NCBI GenBank assembly: GCA_002708905.1
Contig: PAPM01000024.1
Coordinates: 124,001-188,000, forward strand
Source: Pseudomonadales bacterium
GTDB taxonomy: Bacteria; Pseudomonadota; Gammaproteobacteria; Pseudomonadales; Ketobacteraceae
Reading direction: 5' to 3'
Length of the DNA: 64,000 nt
Below are positions 17,317-27,228 of this stretch, piece by piece (position 1 is the first letter of the stretch; each line of letters opens with the position of its first letter). The position numbers and the translations under genes were made by a program. The notes beneath the pieces were generated by a model that did no database searches, was not told where the DNA came from, and worked only from the letters and a program-made list of their open reading frames with translations.

Positions 17317-18024
17317 ATGTTGCAGGTTAGTATTTATCGCTACAATCCGGACACAGATTCTGAGCCGTTCATGAAGGACTACCAGATCGAAACTGGTGGT
17401 AAAGACCTGATGGTGCTGGATGTGCTGAATCTGGTAAAAGAGCAGGATTCTTCTTTGGCCTACCGTCGTTCCTGCCGTGAAGGCGTGTGCGGTTCTGATG
17501 GTATGAATATCAATGGTAAGAACGGTTTAGCCTGTATTACCTCTATTTCTCAGGCTACCGGTGGTAAAGGCAAGCTGGTACTGCGTCCTTTGCCCGGGCT
17601 GCCGGTTATCCGGGATCTGGTTGTAGACATGGCGATGTTCTATGCCCAGTACGAGAAAATCAAACCCTATGTGGTAAACGACACACCGGTTCCACCCATC
17701 GAGCGTCTGCAAACTCCCGAAGAGCGGGACAAGCTGGATGGTTTGTATGAGTGTATTCTGTGTGCCTGTTGCTCAACTTCTTGTCCTTCCTTCTGGTGGA
17801 ACCCGGACAAATTTATTGGTCCGGCTGGTTTGTTGCAGGCATACCGCTTCATTGCGGATAGCCGTGACACCATGACTGAGCAGCGATTGTCTGATTTGGA
17901 CGATCCGTTCAGCTTGTTCCGTTGCCGCGGAATTATGAACTGTGTGAACGTTTGTCCCAAGGGGTTAAACCCCACAAAGGCCATCGGTCATATCCGTTCA
18001 TTGCTGTTGCAACAGGGCACATAA
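17317..18024 (+). CDS. sdhB: Succinate dehydrogenase iron-sulfur subunit
   Basis: 235 residues. The N-terminal ferredoxin domain has the 2Fe-2S ligands in SCREGVCGSDGMN with a later Cys in GKNGLACIT. The C-terminal domain has two more clusters, with ligands in CILCACCSTSCPS and CRGIMNCVNVCPKGLNP. It transfers electrons from FAD to quinone at the membrane anchor. It is last of the sdh genes, and a 333-base leader separates it from sucA. Confidence 0.98.
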   Translation: MLQVSIYRYNPDTDSEPFMKDYQIETGGKDLMVLDVLNLVKEQDSSLAYRRSCREGVCGSDGMNINGKNGLACITSISQATGGKGKLVLRPLPGLPVIRDLVVDMAMFYAQYEKIKPYVVNDTPVPPIERLQTPEERDKLDGLYECILCACCSTSCPSFWWNPDKFIGPAGLLQAYRFIADSRDTMTEQRLSDLDDPFSLFRCRGIMNCVNVCPKGLNPTKAIGHIRSLLLQQGT

Positions 18025-18027
18025 ACG

Positions 18028-18056
18028 TTTGTTTATTGGTCAGAAGTCTATATAAT
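18028..18056 (+). promoter_or_regulatory. Candidate promoter for sucA downstream of sdhB
   Basis: A perfect TATAAT lies at 18051-18056, 17 bases after TTTGTT (18028-18033), a weak -35. Transcription would start around 18063 and give a leader of nearly 300 bases before sucA. A weak -35 next to a perfect -10 suggests activator use or moderate activity. Read-through from sdh is also likely. Confidence 0.4.
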
Positions 18057-18104
18057 TCAGTGGTCTCGGCCACCTAAGCGATTCCCTTTAGGTGGTCCAC
18101 TGAA
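18056..18104 (+). promoter_or_regulatory. Long imperfect stem-loop in the sdhB-sucA leader
   Basis: Outer arms TTCAGTGG (18056-18063) and CCACTGAA (18097-18104), and inner arms GCCACCTAA (18069-18077) and TTAGGTGGT (18088-18096), stack into one hairpin of about 17 pairs with a five-base bulge on the left and a 10-base loop. No T tract follows. It could be a processing site, a stabiliser, or part of a regulatory leader RNA. Confidence 0.6.
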
Positions 18105-18177
18105 ATGACGCTACACTTGATGTTGGGAATGCAGGGGTACCAGTCAACTAATGTTTTGGGCCTTCTGTGAATTTCCT

Positions 18178-18201
18178 TGCTCCGCCCAAAAAGCGGAAGC
18201 A
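18178..18201 (+). promoter_or_regulatory. Second stem-loop in the sucA leader
   Basis: TGCTCCGC (18178-18185) pairs with GCGGAAGCA (18193-18201), with one bulged A and a CCAAAAA loop. GGTTGATTTTT follows, so it looks partly like an attenuator. A third small hairpin, TCGGT-AAA-ACCGA, lies at 18228-18240. The rest of 18025-18357 shows no open frame with a credible start. Confidence 0.5.
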
Positions 18202-18357
18202 GGTTGATTTTTAAAACCTTAGGGCTATCGGTAAAACCGAACTATCTGGAAGCGCATTTGGCTCAACCCGCCAGTCGCAAACCTAACATGTTTACACGTG
18301 TCCGTTGCTGATTCGCGTCTCTGCAGATAGTGTCCTAGATCGACACGGTGATCTGCA

Positions 18358-21189
18358 ATGGAAGATAGTTTGATGTATCGGCAATGGAGTACTTCGCACC
18401 TTTCCGGTTCGAATGCTAACTATGTCGAAGAGCTATACGAAGCTTATCTGAAAGACCCCAATTCCGTGCCGGAACAATGGCGCGACAACTTCGACAAGCT
18501 CCCCCGCGTAAACGGAACGGAAAGTGACGTTCCGCACTCCACTATTAGAGAACACTTTTTATACCTCGCCAAGAACAAAAACCGGGTGCAGCCCCTTGCA
18601 GTGAGCAGTGTTTCCTCGGAACACGAGAAGAAGCAGGTCAAGGTGCTCCAGTTGATCACCGGTTACCGTGTTCGGGGACATCAGAAAGCGCAGCTGGACC
18701 CCCTCAGTATTATGGAGCGGGAATCGGTGCCGGATCTGGAGTTGACCCATCATGGTCTTTCCGCTGCTGATCTGGATACTACGTTCCAAACGGGAAATGT
18801 GTTCCTGGGGCGTGAGGAAGCAACCCTCCGTGAAATCGTAGATGCCCTGGAGAAAACTTACTGCACCAGTATCGGTGTAGAGTACATGCATATAGTGGAT
18901 ACTGCCGAGAAACGCTGGATCCAACAGCGCATGGAAAGCGTCCGCTCTCATCCGAATTACAGCGTTGACGTCAAAACCCATTTGCTTGAGCGCTTAATTG
19001 CGGCTGAAGGATTGGAGCGTATGCTGGCGACCAAATATCCGGGCACAAAGCGCTTTGGTTTGGAAGGTGGTGAAAGCCTGATTCCTTGTCTGGACGAAAT
19101 TGTTCAGCGTGCTGGCAGTTACGGTGCAAAAGAGCTGGTGATTGGTATGGCTCACCGTGGCCGTCTCAATGTATTGGTTAATATTCTTGGCAAGAACCCG
19201 GCGGATTTGTTCAGCGAGTTCGAGGGCAAGGTCAAGAATGAAGTGGGCTCAGGTGACGTTAAGTATCACCAGGGATTCTCTTCTAACGTGATGACTCCCG
19301 GTGGCGAGCTTCACTTGGCTTTGGCGTTCAACCCATCCCACCTTGAGATCGTATCTCCGGTTGTGGAAGGTTCTGTCCGCGCTCGCCAGGATCGCCGTCG
19401 TGACAAGAAAGGCGATAAAGTGGTACCGGTTCTGATTCATGGTGATGCAGCATTTGCCGGTCAGGGTGTGGTCATGGAAACCTTCCAGATGTCCCAGACC
19501 CGTGGTTACAAAACCGGTGGTACCGTTCATATTATCGTGAACAACCAGGTCGGTTTCACTACCAGCAACCGCCATGATGCTCGATCTACTGAGTACTGTA
19601 CCGACGTTGCCAAAATGGTTCAGGCGCCAATTTTCCATGTTAATGGCGATGATCCCGAAGCTGTATTGTTTGTCACCCAAATGGCAATCGACTTCCGTCA
19701 GCAATTCAAAAAAGACGTAGTGATCGATCTGATCTGCTATCGCGCCCGCGGGCATAACGAAGCGGATGAGCCGGCCATTACTCAGCCGATGATGTACCAG
19801 GTGATTCGCCAGAAGAAAAATCCACGGGAGATTTATTCTTCCCGTTTGGTTGAGCAAGGGTCTTTTACGGAAGATAAAGTCTCAACGATGATGGATGATT
19901 ACCGTTCTGCGCTGGATAACGGTCAGCACGTTGTGAAGTCACTGGTGAAGCAGCCCAATACGGAACTGTTTGTTGATTGGGCGCCTTACATAGGTCATAG
20001 CTACGAAGCCTATTACGATACCAGTGTTGATGCGAAGACGATTCATGACCTGGCCCAACAACTGGATGCGGTTCCCGATGGTTTCAGCGTGCAGAGACAG
20101 GTTGCCAAGATCCGTGAAGATCGTCAGAAAATGGCGGTGGGAGCTTTGTCCATCGATTGGGGCTTTGCTGAGACCATGGCCTATGCCACTCTGCTGCAAC
20201 AAGGTTATCCGGTGCGTCTTACCGGGCAGGATGTCGGGCGGGGCACCTTCTCCCACCGTCATGCGGTAATGCATAACCAAAAAGCGCCTGGTATTCATGT
20301 ACCCCTCAAAACCATTCCCACCGACGATACCCGCTTCGATCTCTATGATTCGTTGTTGTCTGAAGAAGCGGTGCTGGCCTTTGAATATGGTTATGCCACA
20401 ACTTCACCAAAAGGTTTGGTGATCTGGGAAGCGCAGTTCGGTGACTTTGCCAACGGCGCGCAGGTTGTTATCGACCAGTTCATCTCGTCAGGTGAGCATA
20501 AATGGATGCGCCTGTGTGGATTGACTATGCTGCTGCCGCACGGGTACGAGGGGCAGGGGCCAGAACACTCCTCCGCGCGTTTGGAGCGCTTCCTGCAGTT
20601 GTGTGCCGAACACAATATGCAGGTCTGTGTGCCGTCCACACCCGCGCAAGTGTTCCACATGCTGCGACGTCAGGCGATTCGTCCGTTGCGTAAACCGCTG
20701 GTGGTGATGTCGCCCAAAAGCCTGTTACGTCACAAGCTGGCGAAATCTTCTTTGGACGAGCTGGCTAACGGTCATTTCAAAGTGGTTCTGGAAGATGCAT
20801 GGGACCACGATCCCAAGCAAATCGACCGGGTGATTCTGTGTAGTGGAAAAGTGTATTACGACTTGTTTGAGCATCGTGCGCACAACGATATTCAAAACAC
20901 CCTGGTGTTGCGGGTGGAGCAGCTTTATCCGTTCCCGGAAGAAGAACTGTATGAAATGCTCAAACCATATACCAACATCAAACATGCCGTTTGGTGTCAG
21001 GAAGAGCCCATGAACCAGGGCGCCTGGTATTGTAGCCAGCATCACATGCGGCATGTTTTCCATAGAATCAGCCCGAATCTGTTGCTGCAATATGCAGGTC
21101 GAGGCGGTTCCGCTGCACCGGCAGCCGGATACATGTCACTGCACCTTGAAGAGCAGGCCAAACTTGTTGAAACCGCTTTCAACATTTAA
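18358..21189 (+). CDS. sucA: 2-oxoglutarate dehydrogenase E1 component
   Basis: 943 residues, the normal length. The N-terminal segment [20 protein letters not shown] is the E1o peripheral region. The thiamine diphosphate site includes [32 protein letters not shown] and [12 protein letters not shown]. The C-terminal transketolase-like domain has [17 protein letters not shown]. It decarboxylates 2-oxoglutarate and passes the succinyl group to the lipoyl arm of SucB. It is the first gene of the sucAB-lpd block and is preceded by a structured leader. Confidence 0.98.
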   Translation: MEDSLMYRQWSTSHLSGSNANYVEELYEAYLKDPNSVPEQWRDNFDKLPRVNGTESDVPHSTIREHFLYLAKNKNRVQPLAVSSVSSEHEKKQVKVLQLITGYRVRGHQKAQLDPLSIMERESVPDLELTHHGLSAADLDTTFQTGNVFLGREEATLREIVDALEKTYCTSIGVEYMHIVDTAEKRWIQQRMESVRSHPNYSVDVKTHLLERLIAAEGLERMLATKYPGTKRFGLEGGESLIPCLDEIVQRAGSYGAKELVIGMAHRGRLNVLVNILGKNPADLFSEFEGKVKNEVGSGDVKYHQGFSSNVMTPGGELHLALAFNPSHLEIVSPVVEGSVRARQDRRRDKKGDKVVPVLIHGDAAFAGQGVVMETFQMSQTRGYKTGGTVHIIVNNQVGFTTSNRHDARSTEYCTDVAKMVQAPIFHVNGDDPEAVLFVTQMAIDFRQQFKKDVVIDLICYRARGHNEADEPAITQPMMYQVIRQKKNPREIYSSRLVEQGSFTEDKVSTMMDDYRSALDNGQHVVKSLVKQPNTELFVDWAPYIGHSYEAYYDTSVDAKTIHDLAQQLDAVPDGFSVQRQVAKIREDRQKMAVGALSIDWGFAETMAYATLLQQGYPVRLTGQDVGRGTFSHRHAVMHNQKAPGIHVPLKTIPTDDTRFDLYDSLLSEEAVLAFEYGYATTSPKGLVIWEAQFGDFANGAQVVIDQFISSGEHKWMRLCGLTMLLPHGYEGQGPEHSSARLERFLQLCAEHNMQVCVPSTPAQVFHMLRRQAIRPLRKPLVVMSPKSLLRHKLAKSSLDELANGHFKVVLEDAWDHDPKQIDRVILCSGKVYYDLFEHRAHNDIQNTLVLRVEQLYPFPEEELYEMLKPYTNIKHAVWCQEEPMNQGAWYCSQHHMRHVFHRISPNLLLQYAGRGGSAAPAAGYMSLHLEEQAKLVETAFNI

Positions 21190-21254
21190 ACCAAAACAAA
21201 CCAGTAGCAAGCCCAGTATTTGGTTGTGAAGAGATTGGAAATAAAGGAACACAG

Positions 21255-22493
21255 ATGACAACTGAAATAAAAGCCCCACAATTTCCTGAAGCGGTTGCAG
21301 ACGGTACAGTAGCTACCTGGCACAAAAAGCCTGGTGAGGCCATCGCTCGAGATGAGTTATTAGTTGATATCGAAACCGATAAAGTGGTTTTGGAAGTGGT
21401 TGCGCCGCACGACGGTGTGGTGGGTAAGATTCTGAAGGAAGAGGGCGATACCGTTCTTAGCCAGGAACTGATCGGGTATCTGGAAGAGGGCAGTGGTGCG
21501 GCGGCTGCTTCGAGTGAGCCAGCGGCGGCTGAAGCCAAGCCTGCACCGGCGGCTGAGCCTGAAGCCGGCAGTGTTGAAGATGGTTGGGGACCGGCGGTTC
21601 GCAAGCTGATTTCGGAAAACAATCTGGACCCCAGCAAGATCAAGGGTACCGGTAAAGGCGGACGGATCACTAAAGAAGATGTCTTGAATCATCTGAAGAG
21701 TGGAGCTTCCCAGCCCGCAGAAGTTACTGCCAAGCCGGCTGCTGCGCCGTCCGAAGTGCCTGCTGCCGGAGCGGCTAACGTCAGCTTTGGTGAGCGTGAA
21801 GAGCGTCGCGTACCGATGACCCGCTTGCGGGCTCGGGTCGCCGAGCGCTTGCTTGCCGCGCAGCATAATTCCGCCATGCTCACTACGTTTAACGAAGTGA
21901 ATATGAAGCCGGTAATGGATATGCGGAAAAACTATAAAGATCTGTTCGAAAAGGTACATGGTCATCGCCTGGGCTTTATGTCTTTCTTCACCATCGCAGC
22001 CACTGAAGCGCTGAAGAAATACCCTGCCGTTAATGCTTCTATCGATGGTAATGATATTGTCTATCACGGCTATTACGATATCGGTGTTGCCGTGTCCACT
22101 GACCGGGGGCTGGTGGTACCCATTTTGCGTGACGTGGACAAAATGGGCTTTGCCGAAATCGAAGGCAAGATTGTTGATTACGGTAAGAAGGCTCAGGCAG
22201 GTAAGTTGTCACTTGAAGAAATGACGGGTGGCACCTTCACTATTTCCAACGGCGGGGTGTTTGGTTCTCTCTGGTCAACGCCTATTTTGAACCCGCCGCA
22301 AACTGCCATTCTGGGTATGCACAAAATCCAGGAGCGACCGATGGCGGTTAACGGGAAGGTAGAGATTCTGCCCATGATGTATTTGGCGCTTTCCTATGAC
22401 CATCGCTTGATTGATGGCAAGGAAGCTGTGCAGTTCCTGGTTGCTATCAAGGACTTGCTGGAGGATCCGGCTCGTCTGTTGTTGGATCTGTAA
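21255..22493 (+). CDS. sucB: Dihydrolipoyllysine succinyltransferase (E2)
   Basis: 412 residues. The lipoyl domain (about 1-77) has the lipoylated Lys43 in [17 protein letters not shown]. An Ala/Pro/Glu-rich linker follows, then the E1/E3-binding domain ([20 protein letters not shown], about 112-150), a second flexible linker and the catalytic domain, which ends with [16 protein letters not shown] carrying the catalytic His. It forms the core of the 2-oxoglutarate dehydrogenase complex with SucA and Lpd. Confidence 0.97.
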   Translation: MTTEIKAPQFPEAVADGTVATWHKKPGEAIARDELLVDIETDKVVLEVVAPHDGVVGKILKEEGDTVLSQELIGYLEEGSGAAAASSEPAAAEAKPAPAAEPEAGSVEDGWGPAVRKLISENNLDPSKIKGTGKGGRITKEDVLNHLKSGASQPAEVTAKPAAAPSEVPAAGAANVSFGEREERRVPMTRLRARVAERLLAAQHNSAMLTTFNEVNMKPVMDMRKNYKDLFEKVHGHRLGFMSFFTIAATEALKKYPAVNASIDGNDIVYHGYYDIGVAVSTDRGLVVPILRDVDKMGFAEIEGKIVDYGKKAQAGKLSLEEMTGGTFTISNGGVFGSLWSTPILNPPQTAILGMHKIQERPMAVNGKVEILPMMYLALSYDHRLIDGKEAVQFLVAIKDLLEDPARLLLDL

Positions 22494-22506
22494 GCAGTTT
22501 TCAGAC

Positions 22507-22524
22507 CTCCCGCTGTGGCGGGAG
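22507..22524 (+). promoter_or_regulatory. Hairpin between sucB and lpd
   Basis: CTCCCGC (22507-22513) and GCGGGAG (22518-22524) form a perfect seven-pair stem with a TGTG loop. No T run follows, so lpd is probably still co-transcribed. It may slow 3' decay and set different amounts of sucAB and lpd message. Confidence 0.6.
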
Positions 22525-22552
22525 AGCAAACCAAATTTAGCAGAATGATTAA

Positions 22553-24004
<1,452 letters not shown>

Positions 24005-24023
24005 AGGCTGAATTAGAAGTTTG

Positions 24024-24057
24024 GATCGGGTTGGGGTTTCCTGACCCGATCTTTTTT
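24024..24057 (+). terminator. Rho-independent terminator after lpdG
   Basis: GATCGGGT (24024-24031) and ACCCGATC (24044-24051) form an eight-pair stem, followed at once by six T's. It separates sucAB-lpd from sucCD, so sucCD probably has its own promoter in 24058-24197. Confidence 0.9.
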
Positions 24058-24129
24058 ACTGGACTACGACTGTTCAGAAGCAGGTGGCTTTAATGCCTGT
24101 AAAGCGCAAGTAGCGCAAGCTGGTGCGAG

Positions 24130-24172
24130 GGAAAGAAATCGCGTCAAGTGTGTTTAACGTGGAGTATTCCAC
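24130..24172 (+). promoter_or_regulatory. Leader region of sucC with small hairpin
   Basis: GTGGA-GTAT-TCCAC (24159-24172) is a five-pair hairpin about 25 bases before the sucC start. Just upstream, around 24103-24120, AGCGCAAG occurs twice in tandem. No clear promoter box is visible. A conserved RNA in this leader is possible but unproven. Confidence 0.35.
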
Positions 24173-24197
24173 ACGAAATTAGATCGATGGTGAGCCA

Positions 24198-25358
24198 ATG
24201 AACTTACATGAGTATCAAGCCAAGCAATTGTTCGCTCAGTACGGTCTGCCTGTTTCCAAGGGAATTGCTGCCAGCACTCCCCATGAAGCAGCAGAAGCCG
24301 CTGACGTGATCGGTGGTGATCGCTGGGTTGTTAAAGCACAGGTCCATGCTGGGGGGCGTGGTAAAGCGGGTGGCGTTAAACTGGTAAGCTCCAAAGAAGA
24401 GATTATCGAGTTTGCCAAATCCAAACTGGGTACCAACCTGGTAACCTACCAGACTGACGCTAAGGGTCAGCCTGTAAACAAAATCCTGGTAGAAACCTGC
24501 ACCGACATTGATAAAGAACTTTATCTTGGTGCGGTTGTGGATCGCGGCACTCGTCGCGTTGTTTTCATGGCTTCTACCGAAGGCGGCGTTGAAATCGAGA
24601 AAGTCGCTGAAGAAACACCTGAAAAAATCCTGAAAGCTGAAATCGATCCCTTGATCGGCGCGCAGCCATATCAAGCTCGTAACCTGGGCTATCAGTTGGG
24701 TCTGACCAATGATCAGGTCAAGCAATTCACCAAGATCTTTATGGGGCTCGCCAAGCTGTTCGAAGAGAAAGACATTTCTCTGATCGAAGTTAACCCTCTG
24801 GTTATCACCACAGAAGGCAATCTGCACTGTCTGGACGCTAAATTGGTTATCGATGGTAACGCCGTGCTGCGTCACCCTGATGTGGCCGATATGTACGATC
24901 CAACTCAGGAAGACGAGCGTGAGCGTCGTGCTGCTGAATGGGATCTGAACTATGTTGCTCTTGAAGGCAACATCGGTTGTATGGTTAACGGTGCTGGTCT
25001 GGCCATGGCAACCATGGACTTGATCAAACTGAAAGGCGGTCAGCCTGCCAACTTCCTCGACGTGGGTGGTGGTGCAACCAAAGAGCGTGTTACTGAAGCC
25101 TTCAAAATTATTCTGTCTGACGACAGTGTTGAAGCCGTTCTGGTTAACATCTTTGGTGGTATCGTGCGCTGTGACCTGATCGCCGAAGGTGTTATTGGTG
25201 CCGTTCAGGAAGTGGGTGTTAAGGTGCCGGTGGTTGTGCGTTTGGAAGGTAACAATGCAGAGCTGGGTGCCAAGATCCTGTCTGAAAGTGGTATGAATAT
25301 TATTGCAGCGACTGGTTTCAACGATGCTGCTGAAAAAGTCGTTGCAGCGGTGAAGTGA
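24198..25358 (+). CDS. sucC: Succinyl-CoA synthetase beta subunit
   Basis: 386 residues. The N-terminal ATP-grasp domain starts [20 protein letters not shown] and includes [19 protein letters not shown]. The C-terminal CoA-ligase domain includes [18 protein letters not shown] and [16 protein letters not shown]. It makes ATP (or GTP) from succinyl-CoA together with SucD. A ribosome site is weak (GGTGAG). sucD follows after ten bases. Confidence 0.98.
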   Translation: MNLHEYQAKQLFAQYGLPVSKGIAASTPHEAAEAADVIGGDRWVVKAQVHAGGRGKAGGVKLVSSKEEIIEFAKSKLGTNLVTYQTDAKGQPVNKILVETCTDIDKELYLGAVVDRGTRRVVFMASTEGGVEIEKVAEETPEKILKAEIDPLIGAQPYQARNLGYQLGLTNDQVKQFTKIFMGLAKLFEEKDISLIEVNPLVITTEGNLHCLDAKLVIDGNAVLRHPDVADMYDPTQEDERERRAAEWDLNYVALEGNIGCMVNGAGLAMATMDLIKLKGGQPANFLDVGGGATKERVTEAFKIILSDDSVEAVLVNIFGGIVRCDLIAEGVIGAVQEVGVKVPVVVRLEGNNAELGAKILSESGMNIIAATGFNDAAEKVVAAVK

Positions 25359-25368
25359 GAGGTTAAAC

Positions 25369-26241
25369 ATGAGCGTTTTAATTAACAAAGACACTAAAGT
25401 CATCTGCCAGGGTTTCACTGGTGCTCAGGGTACCTTGCACAGCACTCAGGCGATTGAGTACGGTACCAAAATGGTAGGCGGTGTTACTCCTGGTAAAGGT
25501 GGTACTGAACACCTGGGCTTGCCGGTATTCAACACTGTTGCGGAAGCGAAAGCGGCTACGGATTGTGATGCAACTGTAATTTATGTACCTGCTGCCTTCT
25601 GTAAGGATTCCATTCTGGAAGCTGCAGACGCTGGTATTCCCCTGATCGTGTGTATCACTGAAGGCATTCCTGTTCTGGATATGTTGTATGTGAAAGAATA
25701 CGTTGCTCAGAAAGGTCTGCGCCTGATTGGTCCTAACTGTCCTGGTATTATCACTCCCGGTGAGTGCAAAATCGGTATCATGCCCGGCCACATTCACAAG
25801 CCTGGCAAAGTGGGTATCGTTTCCCGTTCCGGTACCCTGACTTACGAAGCGGTTAACCAAACCACCGCTTTAGGTTTTGGTCAGAGCACCTGTATCGGTA
25901 TCGGTGGTGACCCGATTCCTGGTACCACCTTCATCGACGCTCTGGCGTTGTTGCAGGAAGATCCACAAACCGAAGCCATTATCATGGTGGGTGAGATCGG
26001 CGGTACTGCAGAAGAAGAAGCTGCTGAGTTCATCAAGAACAACGTGACCAAGCCAGTTGTATCCTACATCGCTGGTGTTACGGCTCCTCCCGGCAAGCGT
26101 ATGGGGCATGCCGGCGCTATCATCGCAGGCGGTAAAGGTACTGCCGACGATAAGTTTGCTGCACTGCAGGCTGCCGGTGTTAAGACCGTGCGTAACCCAT
26201 CTGAGATGGGCGTTGCTCTGAAAGAATTGACCGGCTGGTAA
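25369..26241 (+). CDS. sucD: Succinyl-CoA synthetase alpha subunit
   Basis: 290 residues. The N-terminal CoA-binding Rossmann domain begins [20 protein letters not shown]. The phosphorylated histidine lies in [20 protein letters not shown] near residue 246. [14 protein letters not shown] and [17 protein letters not shown] are also conserved. With SucC it converts succinyl-CoA to succinate. The operon ends at a strong terminator. Confidence 0.98.
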   Translation: MSVLINKDTKVICQGFTGAQGTLHSTQAIEYGTKMVGGVTPGKGGTEHLGLPVFNTVAEAKAATDCDATVIYVPAAFCKDSILEAADAGIPLIVCITEGIPVLDMLYVKEYVAQKGLRLIGPNCPGIITPGECKIGIMPGHIHKPGKVGIVSRSGTLTYEAVNQTTALGFGQSTCIGIGGDPIPGTTFIDALALLQEDPQTEAIIMVGEIGGTAEEEAAEFIKNNVTKPVVSYIAGVTAPPGKRMGHAGAIIAGGKGTADDKFAALQAAGVKTVRNPSEMGVALKELTGW

Positions 26242-26266
26242 ACAGCAGTTTCAATTCAGTAACAAG

Positions 26267-26299
26267 AACCGGCGACAGGCGACTGATCGCCGGTTTTTT
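26267..26299 (+). terminator. Rho-independent terminator after sucCD
   Basis: AACCGGCGA (26267-26275) pairs with TCGCCGGTT (26287-26295) around an 11-base loop and ends in a run of six T's (26294-26299). Confidence 0.92.
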
Positions 26300-26382
26300 G
26301 TTGTCGAGATTTTTGCGACAATATTACTTTGCTCTATCACTACAAATTTTTAATTGCGACTACATTGACTACGAGACCTTAG

Positions 26383-27228
26383 ATGGGATATCAGCATAAG
26401 CCATTCGAAACTGAGTTGTTAACGGAAAAACAGCTCTGGAAGCTATCCGCACCCTTGCGCGCATACTTCAGTCCGAAATTTTACGGACTAGAGAAGCTGG
26501 ATCCAAACAAACCGACGTTGATGGTTGGGAATCACACTATCTTTGGCGTTATTGATGTGCCTTTGCTGCTTGCACAAATTTATCGCGAGCGCGGTATTCG
26601 TGTCAGGACCTTAGCGGATCACCAGCACTACGATATCCCTGTATGGCGGGATATGGTTGAGCGTACCGGTGGTGTGGAAGGCACCAGGGAGAACTGCTCA
26701 AAGCTGATGGAGCGTGGTGAACACATCATGGTTTTTCCCGGTGGCGCACGGGAAGTGAGTAAACGCAAAGGCGAACAGTATCAATTGACCTGGAAGCGCC
26801 GCATCGGCTTTTGCAAGATGGCGATACAGCATGGGTACAATATTGTGCCATTTGCATCGGTGGGGCCTGACGATATGTACGATATCGTTATGGATGCTGA
26901 GGATGTGATCCACTCTCCCGTTGGTAAACTGTTGAAAAGAGCAGGGCTGCTGGAGAAAAAGGGATTGCTGCGAGGTGGCGATATCATTATGCCGCTTCCC
27001 AGAGGGATTGGCTTTACGGCTTTGCCTCGCCCTGAGCGTTTCTATTTCTCGATTGGGGATGAGATTGATGTCAGTCGCTTTCAAGGTAAGGAAGATGACG
27101 AAGATTCGTTGTTTGATTTGCGCGATGAAGTGGCGTTTGCGATCCAGAACCTGATCGGTGAAATGCTCACGGTGAGGGAAAGCGATATTGATAAAGGCAT
27201 CGTTCGCCGGTTGCTGAACCGGCTCTAG
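26383..27228 (+). CDS. Lysophospholipid/diacylglycerol-type acyltransferase
   Basis: 281 residues. The acyltransferase block I appears as LMVGNHTIFGVIDVPLLLAQ (NHxxxxxD near residue 49), and a later block is MVFPGGAREVSKRKGEQYQL. This variant, with FPGGAREV, is seen in the DGAT2/TMEM68-like branch of the PlsC superfamily rather than in the housekeeping plsC. It should transfer an acyl chain to a lipid acceptor at the inner membrane. It is a single gene, convergent with the GGDEF-EAL gene with no gap. The acceptor is not predictable. Confidence 0.8.
   Translation: MGYQHKPFETELLTEKQLWKLSAPLRAYFSPKFYGLEKLDPNKPTLMVGNHTIFGVIDVPLLLAQIYRERGIRVRTLADHQHYDIPVWRDMVERTGGVEGTRENCSKLMERGEHIMVFPGGAREVSKRKGEQYQLTWKRRIGFCKMAIQHGYNIVPFASVGPDDMYDIVMDAEDVIHSPVGKLLKRAGLLEKKGLLRGGDIIMPLPRGIGFTALPRPERFYFSIGDEIDVSRFQGKEDDEDSLFDLRDEVAFAIQNLIGEMLTVRESDIDKGIVRRLLNRL

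Noticed and set aside
18178-18212. Intrinsic terminator between sdhB and sucA
   Set aside because: The stem is followed by GGTTGA before the T run, so the spacing is poor for a terminator; I kept it as a leader hairpin.
24204-25418. 404-residue open frame on the minus strand across sucC
   Set aside because: It runs antisense to all of sucC, has no family resemblance and is a codon-bias shadow of a highly expressed gene.
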